A stretch of DNA of 10,930 bases from an uncultured Selenomonadaceae bacterium. GTDB lineage: Bacteria > Bacillota > Negativicutes > Selenomonadales > Selenomonadaceae. The notes beneath the pieces were generated by a model. It was given only the letters and a program-made list of their open reading frames with translations, was not told where the DNA came from and ran no database searches. This document shows positions 1-4,774 of this stretch, in pieces (position 1 is the first letter of the stretch; each line of letters begins with the position of its first letter). The stretch covers positions 1 through 10,930 of the forward strand of contig CAJOFG010000018.1 of NCBI GenBank assembly GCA_905233965.1. Direction: 5' to 3'. The translations under genes and the position numbers were made by a program.

Positions 1-1
1 C

Positions 2-601
2 GACCCGGTTCTGGCGACGAAACCTGTTTCAATCGAAGTCGGGAAAAAACTTTTGGAAAAATATTCTTTGACGCCGGGTGAAAAATTTGTCGGCGTATCC
101 GTTCGACTTTGGGCGGATTGGAAACATTGTCAAACAGAATTGGCAAGGGCTCTCGATGAAATTTCCGCGCAACTCGACGCGAAAATAATTTTTATCCCGA
201 TGCAATTCCCGGAAGATGTCAAAGCGGCAAAAGCTGTCGCCGCGCTGATGAAAAATAATTTCACCGTGATTGACGAAGAACTTTCAACCTCCGACGTTTT
301 GAGCTTAATCGGTTGCATGAATTTGGTTATCGGTATCCGACTGCACGCGCTGATTTTTTCCGGCGTGATGAACATTCCGGCACTCGGCATTTCTTACGAC
401 CCGAAGATTGACAGATTTTTGGACTCCGTCGGCGAAAAACCGGTCGGAACAATTTCGGATTTGACGGCGGAAAAAATTTTCGACGCGGCGAAGGAAAAAC
501 TTTCTGCGGGAAAAAATTCCGGCAACGAAGAACGCATGGAAAAATTGCGCGAACTTGCAAGAAAAAATTCTCGACTCGCAGTGGAACTTTTGACAGACTG
601 A
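2..601 (+). CDS. csaB: Polysaccharide pyruvyl transferase CsaB, C-terminal half (5' end outside window)
   Basis: The reading frame is open from the left edge (first complete codon at 2) to TGA at 599-601, giving 199 residues. A TTG at 53 could be read as a start, but family-like sequence continues upstream of it, so this is the tail of a longer gene; full CsaB proteins are roughly 350-370 residues. The diagnostic block is IGIRLHALIFSG, followed by a GISYDPKIDRFL block, both typical of the C-terminal domain of the PF04230 polysaccharide pyruvyl transferase family. CsaB adds ketal-linked pyruvate to cell-wall polysaccharide, which lets SLH-domain proteins bind the wall; the protein is cytoplasmic and works on the precursor. 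The gene is the last on this strand before a strong hairpin terminator. The family call is solid. The CsaB subtype rests on the RLHALIF and SYDPKID motifs. Confidence 0.88.
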   Translation, partial: DPVLATKPVSIEVGKKLLEKYSLTPGEKFVGVSVRLWADWKHCQTELARALDEISAQLDAKIIFIPMQFPEDVKAAKAVAALMKNNFTVIDEELSTSDVLSLIGCMNLVIGIRLHALIFSGVMNIPALGISYDPKIDRFLDSVGEKPVGTISDLTAEKIFDAAKEKLSAGKNSGNEERMEKLRELARKNSRLAVELLTD

Positions 602-615
602 AAAATTTTTTCGAC

Positions 616-657
616 AAAAAAACCTCAATCGGCGACAAAACCGGTTGAGGTTTTTTT
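616..657. terminator. Bidirectional intrinsic terminator between csaB and the TIGR04076 gene
   Basis: A 10-bp stem (623-632 with 641-650, one T/G pair) encloses an 8-base loop. Seven T follow on the + strand (651-657) and seven A precede (616-622), giving a U-run in both directions. It ends csaB on the + strand and the larE/TIGR04076 unit on the - strand. The stop codon of the minus-strand gene (656-658) lies in the T-run. Confidence 0.9.
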
Positions 658-961
658 ATTCGTCTTCAATCGTTTCCAAAAGAAAACTCACCGGGCGAAA
701 ACCGTCGTTGCAGGAAATCATCACCGCACGCGGATTTTTCATCCAACCGGAGTAAAATCCCTCCGCGCCGTGAGCAAGCCCCATGACGAACGGCGACATC
801 GACTCCCAAGCACTTTCACAAAGTCCGACCGGGCGTTTACCGTCCGAAATAAAAATTTGTCCTTCCTCCATGTCGCAAGCATTTTCAATCGGATTTTCGT
901 ACTTCTCAATCAAATCCGGATAACAGGTTTTCCGCATGACGGTTATACGAATTTTTTTCAT
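656..961 (-). CDS. TIGR04076 family small Cys-containing protein
   Basis: A 101-residue protein with ATG at 961 behind an AAGGGG ribosome site. It matches what I recall of the TIGR04076 family: an N-terminal strand (KKIRITV), a central EEGQIFISDG block, an LCESAWESMSPFVMGLAHG helix, and a C-terminal GWMKNPRAVMISCNDGFRPV block. Cysteines are at residues 13, 29, 48 and 84. There is no signal peptide or membrane segment, so it should be cytoplasmic. The function of the family is unknown; several copies come from anaerobes, and the conserved cysteines suggest metal or sulfur chemistry (inference). It begins 21 bases after the larE stop codon on the same strand, so the two are very probably one transcript, and it ends in the terminator at 616-657. 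Length is normal for the family. Confidence 0.85.
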   Translation of the reverse strand: MKKIRITVMRKTCYPDLIEKYENPIENACDMEEGQIFISDGKRPVGLCESAWESMSPFVMGLAHGAEGFYSGWMKNPRAVMISCNDGFRPVSFLLETIEDE

Positions 962-982
962 GACTTCCCCTTCCCGAAAAAA

Positions 983-1789
983 TTATTTTGCGCCCGGATT
1001 CATGCTCCCGGTTCTGTATCCCTGCAAGTCCAACGAAACATAATCAAAACCGGCATCCCGAAAATTTTTTACAATCTCCCCGCGAATTTCAGACCGGATA
1101 ATTTTTTCAAAGTCCTCCGGCAAAATTTCTATTCGCGCCAAATTCTCATGGACACGCACGCGAAACTGTTTGAATTTTTTTTCGCGCAAAAAATCTTCCG
1201 CACGTTCGACCCGTGAAAGTTTTTGCGCGGTAATTTTTTCGCCGTGAACGAAACGCGATGCCAGACAGGCAAAGGAAGGTTTGTCCCAAGTCGGGAGATT
1301 TAATTTTTTCGACAGCGTACGAATTTCGGATTTACAAATTCCCGCCGACAAGAGCGGGCTTTTTATTTGCAACTCTTTTATCGCTTTCATTCCGGGTCGG
1401 TAGTCGCCGGTGTCGTCAACATTCGAGCCTTCCGCAACGTGAGAGATTTTATTTTCTTCGGCGAGTTTCAAAATTTTTGAGAACAAATTTTTTTTGCAAA
1501 GGTAACAGCGATCCGGCGGATTGTCCGAAATATTTTCCACGTCCAAAATTTTTTCTTCCAAAATGATCTGTCGAATTTTTTCGCGCCGGCAAAAAATTTT
1601 CGTATCCTCAATTTCGTGCGCCGGAAAAAATTCCGAAATCGCGGTAATTGCAATCGCGTTGTCGCCCAAAACGTCATGCGCAACTTTCAACAAAAAAGTC
1701 GAATCGACTCCGCCGGAAAATGCAATCGCCACGTTCCCGAGTTCACGCAAATTTTTTTTCAAGTTCTCAAATTTTTCTTCGACGTTCAT
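983..1789 (-). CDS. larE: LarE-type ATP-dependent sulfur transferase (PP-loop), three-cysteine form
   Basis: A 268-residue protein with the PP-loop motif SGGVDST (residues 25-31) and the LarE C-terminal signature (GFDYVSLDLQGYRTGSMN, about 247-263). LarE adenylates and then sulfurates the pyridinium dicarboxylate precursor of the nickel-pincer nucleotide, the cofactor of lactate racemase and related enzymes. This copy has a CxxC pair (C95, C98, in PPDRCYLCKK) and a further Cys in ACLASR (C175). That triad is the pattern of LarE proteins reported to carry a [4Fe-4S] cluster (Thermotoga maritima type), unlike the Lactiplantibacillus form that sacrifices a single Cys. The start at 1789 follows GGAGGGG at ideal spacing; the frame runs open for 53 more codons upstream but that part is low-complexity and has no ribosome site. 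No larA, larB or larC is in the window. Related PP-loop enzymes exist, so the exact substrate is not proven. Confidence 0.85.
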   Translation of the reverse strand: MNVEEKFENLKKNLRELGNVAIAFSGGVDSTFLLKVAHDVLGDNAIAITAISEFFPAHEIEDTKIFCRREKIRQIILEEKILDVENISDNPPDRCYLCKKNLFSKILKLAEENKISHVAEGSNVDDTGDYRPGMKAIKELQIKSPLLSAGICKSEIRTLSKKLNLPTWDKPSFACLASRFVHGEKITAQKLSRVERAEDFLREKKFKQFRVRVHENLARIEILPEDFEKIIRSEIRGEIVKNFRDAGFDYVSLDLQGYRTGSMNPGAK

Positions 1790-1808
1790 AAATTTCCCCT
1801 CCAAAAAT

Positions 1809-1836
1809 ATTTTACCGGAAAAAATCGTAAGTTGAA
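1809..1836 (-). promoter_or_regulatory. Weak candidate promoter for larE
   Basis: On the minus strand TTCAAC (1831-1836) and TAAAAT (1809-1814) are 16 bases apart. The -35 box is poor (3 of 6) and transcription would start close to 1802, leaving only about a dozen leader bases that contain the ribosome site. The real start may lie further upstream. Confidence 0.3.
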
Positions 1837-1904
1837 AAAATTTTTTTGAAGTTGACCGGTTCGGGAAGCTGTAAATTGAAAAAGAATTTTCTGAATGACA
1901 GAAT

Positions 1905-1936
1905 AATTGCCGACGGTATGTCGGTAATTTTTTTTT
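1905..1936 (+). terminator. Terminator-like hairpin in the leader of the redox operon (candidate attenuator)
   Basis: A 10-bp stem with one G/T pair (AATTGCCGAC, 1905-1914, with 1920-1929) encloses a 5-base loop (1915-1919). It runs straight into nine T (1928-1936). The ribosome site GGAG (1937-1940) follows at once and the ATG is at 1951. No + strand gene lies upstream, because larE is divergent, so the hairpin cannot simply be the end of another + strand unit. It looks like a regulated terminator in the 5' leader, or alternatively an inverted-repeat operator. No known riboswitch is recognisable in the roughly 100 bases before it. Confidence 0.6.
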
Positions 1937-1950
1937 GGAGAGTGGCAAAA

Positions 1951-2402
1951 ATGAAACGTCGCGATTTTATTAAACTCGTCGGAGTCGGGACTCTCGGCTT
2001 GATGTCCGGCGGAGAAATTTTTGTTCAAGCGAAAGGAGAACATAAAATATCGTTCTTATTCGCAACAACAAGACCGTTTATCTTTCGACGCACACCCCGC
2101 TCGGCTATGAAAATCTCGACAACAAAAAAGTTGTTGACTTGGATAAAATGCCGGCACCGATTCCGCCGAAAGAAATTAAAGCGAAGGCGGCAACCGGAAA
2201 ATATGTTTGCTCAATCTGCAAGCCGGAAAATCATCGCGGCTGTCTTTGCAACAAAGCCGTCGATACCGGCGAACCGGTTTACATAACTTACGAAGGAGCT
2301 TTCGGAAAAGCTTTCGGCTATCGGATTCCGATTCCGGAAAAACCGGAGTGGGTCATTCATTTCGGAGTTGGCGGAACGTTCGAGTACGAGTCCGCGAAAT
2401 AA
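1951..2402 (+). pseudogene. Tat-signal Cys-rich protein of unknown family, apparent one-base frameshift near 2044-2047
   Basis: The ATG at 1951 has a GGAG site 10 bases upstream and opens a classic twin-arginine signal: MKRRDFIKL, then a hydrophobic run, then a cleavage-like VQA near residue 27. This frame stays open but turns into unconvincing sequence after about residue 32. From 2046 the frame one base back is open to TAA at 2400-2402 and reads as sensible protein, starting NIVLIRNNKTVYLSTHTPL. Adding one A to the AAAA run at 2044-2047 joins them into a 150-residue product with four cysteines (87, 90, 98, 100; CSIC and CLC) and a C-terminal strand-rich part. The only ATG in the second frame (2139) has no ribosome site. 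The spacing of the cysteines suggests a metal site on an exported protein (inference). I do not recognise the family. It could be a sequencing or assembly error, a recent mutation, or recoding; the A4 run is not a canonical slippery heptamer. Confidence 0.62.
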
Positions 2403-2449
2403 AAATATTTTTGGAGCGGGAGGTTTTTTTACGGCAATGGTGAAAGATT

Positions 2450-2752
2450 ATGAAAGCCGAATACGCCGGCGAAAAATCCGTCAACGAAATGGCGGCTAAA
2501 GTTCGTGCGGCGGGATTCAACGAGGCGGCTGACGAAATGGAAATTTTCGCAAAGCAGGAAGGTCATCACGGCGAAGTCATCAAAGAAATTCCGGAAAAAT
2601 ATAAACCGGAAAAACCGGATAACGCCGGCAAAAAAGTTTACGTTTGCCCGATTTGCGGCTACGAATACGTCGGCGACATCAACGCCGAACCGGACGATTG
2701 GACTTGTCCCCTCTGCGGTCAGCCGAAATCCGTTTTCAAAGAGAAACAATAA
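2450..2752 (+). CDS. Short rubrerythrin-like helix pair fused to a rubredoxin-type domain
   Basis: A 100-residue protein in two parts. Residues about 4-47 resemble one helix pair of a ferritin-like/rubrerythrin domain: AGE (E8) in the first helix, then [19 protein letters not shown] with an ExxH motif (E37, H40). Residues about 62-97 are a rubredoxin-like iron site with C66xxC69 and C86xxC89 in a DDWTCPLCG context and a shortened loop between the pairs. Full rubrerythrins have two helix pairs in about 140 residues before the iron site, so this is half the usual diiron domain and would need to dimerise to complete it (inference). Rubrerythrins reduce peroxide in anaerobes. The start is uncertain: the good GGGAGG site is at 2418-2423, far from the ATG at 2450. 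An ATG at 2437 is better placed but in another frame, and a stop at 2441-2443 blocks extension in this frame. Confidence 0.78.
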   Translation: MKAEYAGEKSVNEMAAKVRAAGFNEAADEMEIFAKQEGHHGEVIKEIPEKYKPEKPDNAGKKVYVCPICGYEYVGDINAEPDDWTCPLCGQPKSVFKEKQ

Positions 2753-2776
2753 TTTTTTAATCAGGAGGTTATCGCA

Positions 2777-3337
2777 ATGAAAAACATTCTTGTCGTGTCC
2801 GGTCACCCGGATTTGAAAAATTCCGTAGCAAACAAAACCGTTTTGGAAGAGTTGGAAAAAAATTTTCCGCAAGCCGAAATTCGCAAACTCGATGAACTCT
2901 ACCCCGATTACAAATTCGACGTTAAAGCGGAGCAGGCGGCACTCGAAAAAGCCGACATTATCATTTTCCAATTCCCGACGCACTGGTACGCCACGCCCGG
3001 CATTTTGAAACTTTACATTGACAAAGTCATGGAGCACGGCTGGGCTTACGGTTCGACGGGTAACGCATTGAAGGGAAAAAGTTTTATCGTTTCGACGACG
3101 GTCGGTGCGCCGGAAAGTCTTTATGCGGAAAATGCGGCGATGGGTCATGCGGTCGAAGATTTTTATTTCGGGTTGAGACAGTACGCCGCACTCTGCGGAC
3201 TCGACTTCAAAAAATTTTTCTACATTTGCGGCGCGATGTATGTTCCCGGCGTGACGACGGACGAACAAAAACAAGCTTTGATTGAACGTCTGAAAAAACA
3301 CGCCGATGATATTGTCGCGTGTCTGAAGTCGCTGTAA
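2777..3337 (+). CDS. NAD(P)H-dependent flavin oxidoreductase, flavodoxin-like fold (KefF/YwrO/MdaB type)
   Basis: A 186-residue protein of normal family length (PF02525, flavodoxin_2). It starts with a strand and phosphate-binding loop (ILVVSGHPDLKNS, residues 4-16). The family block FQFPTHWYATPGILKLYIDKV (64-84) and GWAYGSTGNALKGK (88-101) follow, then a STTVGAPE segment (106-113) at the flavin or nicotinamide edge. These enzymes bind FMN or FAD and pass two electrons from NAD(P)H to quinones or other acceptors in the cytoplasm. The ATG follows AGGAGG at ideal spacing and lies 24 bases after the rubredoxin-type gene, so the two are almost certainly co-transcribed. This enzyme could supply electrons to it (inference). 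The exact substrate cannot be read from the sequence. Confidence 0.88.
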   Translation: MKNILVVSGHPDLKNSVANKTVLEELEKNFPQAEIRKLDELYPDYKFDVKAEQAALEKADIIIFQFPTHWYATPGILKLYIDKVMEHGWAYGSTGNALKGKSFIVSTTVGAPESLYAENAAMGHAVEDFYFGLRQYAALCGLDFKKFFYICGAMYVPGVTTDEQKQALIERLKKHADDIVACLKSL

Positions 3338-3364
3338 AAATTTTTTCCGGAAGGCGGTTTTGCC

Positions 3365-3481
3365 ATGTCGTATGAAAAACTCGGATGGTTTAAATCTTCT
3401 CCGGATAAAGCAGATGAAATTGCAAAGAATTTGTCAAAAGAAAATTTTTTGACTCCGGAATTTAAAGAGTTGCTTTGTTGA
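3365..3481 (+). CDS. Small ORF of 38 codons at the end of the redox operon
   Basis: ATG at 3365 to TGA at 3479-3481, 27 bases after the oxidoreductase and just before a terminator. A GGAAGGCGG stretch lies about 8-16 bases upstream and could act as a ribosome site. The product (MSYEKLGWFKSSPDKADE to KELLC) is charged, probably helical, has no membrane segment and ends in a Cys. Its codon use (GAT, AAA, GAA, CCG) matches the neighbours. I do not recognise it; it may be a true small protein or the N-terminal remnant of a lost gene. Confidence 0.45.
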   Translation: MSYEKLGWFKSSPDKADEIAKNLSKENFLTPEFKELLC

Positions 3482-3497
3482 AAAATTTTCTTAACCG

Positions 3498-3536
3498 AAA
3501 AAAATTCCGGCACGGCGTGAACGTCGGAATTTTTTT
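3498..3536. terminator. Intrinsic terminator after the redox operon
   Basis: The arms A7-TTCCG (3498-3509) and CGGAAT6-7 (3525-3536) pair across the centre, with a possible inner ACG/CGT extension. A T-run follows on the + strand and an A-run precedes, so it can work both ways. It ends the operon that starts at 1951. Confidence 0.8.
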
Positions 3537-3586
3537 CGCGTGATTGTAATCCGACAACGCTCGTGCGCGGAAAAAATTTTTTCAAC

Positions 3587-3615
3587 TTGACATTTTCGCC
3601 GTACAATGCTAGAAT
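3587..3615 (+). promoter_or_regulatory. Sigma-70-type promoter of tRNA-Leu(CAA)
   Basis: TTGACA (3587-3592, perfect) and TAGAAT (3610-3615, 5 of 6) are separated by 17 bases. An A6T6 tract (3571-3582) sits just upstream like an UP element. Transcription would start near 3622, a few bases before the mature tRNA. Confidence 0.88.
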
Positions 3616-3627
3616 AACTCCCGCAGT

Positions 3628-3714
3628 GCCGAAGTGGCGGAATTGGCAGACGCAGCAGACTCAAAATCTGCCGTTGGCAACAACGTGCCGGTTCGAGTCC
3701 GGCCTTCGGCACCA
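3628..3714 (+). tRNA. tRNA-Leu (anticodon CAA)
   Basis: An 87-base cloverleaf with the long variable arm of a class II tRNA. The acceptor stem is GCCGAAG (3628-3634) with CTTCGGC (3704-3710), followed by discriminator A and an encoded CCA (3712-3714). The anticodon stem GCAGA/TCTGC encloses loop CTCAAAA, giving anticodon CAA at 3662-3664, which reads UUG (Leu). The T-arm GGTTCGAGTCC is standard. Confidence 0.97.
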
Positions 3715-3755
3715 TTTTTATTTTCAGAGAAAATTTTTTCGGAATGAAATACAAG

Positions 3756-3788
3756 ACCCCGATACTCTTCCGGAGTGTCGGGGTTTTT
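3756..3788 (+). terminator. Terminator after tRNA-Leu(CAA), convergent with ecfA1
   Basis: A 12-bp stem with one wobble pair (3756-3767 with 3773-3784) and a 5-base loop is followed by TTTTT (3784-3788) on the + strand. The minus-strand side lacks a clean U-run, though the hairpin may still help end the ecfA1 transcript, whose stop codon abuts it. Confidence 0.82.
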
Positions 3789-4630
3789 CATATTCGTTTT
3801 AAATTCGTCAAACTTTTTGCCAACTCTTCACCGGTCAAAATTTTTTCCGGGAGTTTGAATCCTTTTCTCCGCAACCTGTTTGCAAGTTCGACTGCCGCCG
3901 GAATTTCCAAGCCGAGCCGGCGAATTTTTTTTGCATCAGAAAAAATTTTTTCCGGCGTTCCCGCGTCAATAATTTTTCCCGCGTCCATGACGATTATTTT
4001 TTCCGCCTGCGCCGCCTCCTCCGGAAAATGCGTTATGTAAATTATCGTCAGACCTTCCGCGTGAAGTTTTTTTACCGTGTTTAAAATTTCCCGGCGACCT
4101 TGCGGATCGAGCATTGCGGTCGGTTCGTCGAACACGATTATTTTCGTTCGCATTGCCAGGACTCCGGCTATCGCGATGCGCTGTTTTTGTCCGCCGCTCA
4201 ATTTTGCCGGAGAAAATTTTTTGTACTCACTCATGTTCACGACTTCCAACGCAGAATCGACGCGCCGACGAATTTCTTCAGGCGCGGCACCCAAATTTTC
4301 AGGTCCGAAGGCAACATCATCTTCGACTATCGCCGCGACAATTTCGTTGTCCGGATTCTGAAAAACCATTCCGACGTTTTGCCGAATACGGAGAAAATTT
4401 TTTTCGTCCGAAGTGTCCGCGCCGTCCACAAAAATTTTTCCCTCCGTCGGGATTAAAAGCGCGTTGAAATGTTTTGCCAGCGTCGATTTTCCGGAACCGT
4501 TCGTGCCGATTATCGCGACAAATTCTCCGGCATTGATTTTCAAATTCACGTCGTCGAGCGCGACTTTGTCACCCGTCGGACTTTTGTAAACGTACTTTAA
4601 ATTTTTTACCGAAATAATTTCTTTGCTCAT
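3788..4630 (-). CDS. ecfA1: Energy-coupling factor transporter ATPase, EcfA1/CbiO type
   Basis: A 280-residue ABC ATPase of normal length. It has Walker A GTNGSGKST (42-50), Q-loop Q91 in QNPDNEIVAAIVEDDVAFGP, signature LSGGQ (144-148), Walker B IIVFDEP (164-170, catalytic E169) and the switch His in YITHFPEE (H201). The QNPDNxIVA...VEDDVAFGPENLG block is typical of the A1 ATPase of ECF transporters, which import vitamins or metal ions with EcfA2, EcfT and a substrate-binding S protein. Here it stands alone, whereas ecfA1 is usually followed by ecfA2 and ecfT. The partners must be elsewhere, or it is an orphan. No other start codon lies near 4630 and there is no ribosome site close to the ATG; a promoter-like pair sits so near that the mRNA may be leaderless. 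Confidence 0.9.
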   Translation of the reverse strand: MSKEIISVKNLKYVYKSPTGDKVALDDVNLKINAGEFVAIIGTNGSGKSTLAKHFNALLIPTEGKIFVDGADTSDEKNFLRIRQNVGMVFQNPDNEIVAAIVEDDVAFGPENLGAAPEEIRRRVDSALEVVNMSEYKKFSPAKLSGGQKQRIAIAGVLAMRTKIIVFDEPTAMLDPQGRREILNTVKKLHAEGLTIIYITHFPEEAAQAEKIIVMDAGKIIDAGTPEKIFSDAKKIRRLGLEIPAAVELANRLRRKGFKLPEKILTGEELAKSLTNLKRI

Positions 4631-4638
4631 AATCGGAA

Positions 4639-4667
4639 AGTATAATCTCCCGGCAAATTATCCGCAA
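4639..4667 (-). promoter_or_regulatory. Candidate ecfA1 promoter giving a leaderless transcript
   Basis: On the minus strand TTGCGG (4662-4667) and TATACT (4639-4644) are 17 bases apart. The -10 box ends 8 bases before the ATG at 4630, so transcription would begin at or next to the start codon. The -35 box is only 3 of 6. Confidence 0.45.
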
Positions 4668-4703
4668 GCTTGAGAAAAAATTTTTTTGTCCGCCGCAGGA
4701 AAA

Positions 4704-4732
4704 TTGACGCTCCGAAAAATATTTGATATAAA
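4704..4732 (+). promoter_or_regulatory. purD promoter with extended -10
   Basis: TTGACG (4704-4709) and TATAAA (4727-4732) are 17 bases apart, with TGA just before the -10 box (extended -10). An A/T tract (about 4675-4687) lies upstream. Start near 4739 leaves a leader of about 36 bases, too short for a purine riboswitch. Confidence 0.75.
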
Positions 4733-4774
4733 TGTTTTGAAAATAATTTTACGCGAAAAGGTTGTGGGTAAATC

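Noticed and set aside
770..1216. A 148-codon open frame on the plus strand
   Set aside because: It is antisense to the TIGR04076 and larE genes and has no recognisable content.
1846..1877. Promoter TTGACC (1852-1857) with TAAATT (1872-1877) for the redox operon
   Set aside because: The 14-base spacer is too short for a standard sigma-70 promoter; no better pair was found before the hairpin.
1790..1948. 53 extra codons upstream of the larE start
   Set aside because: They are low-complexity, lack a ribosome site, and cross the intergenic hairpin; ATG 1789 has a strong GGAGGGG.
2429..3301. A 290-codon open frame on the minus strand
   Set aside because: It is antisense to the half-ferritin and oxidoreductase genes, which have recognisable motifs and ribosome sites; the antisense product is Phe/Arg-rich and matches nothing.
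4733..4774. Purine riboswitch before purD
   Set aside because: The leader is about 36 bases, too short for the aptamer, and has no matching conserved loops.
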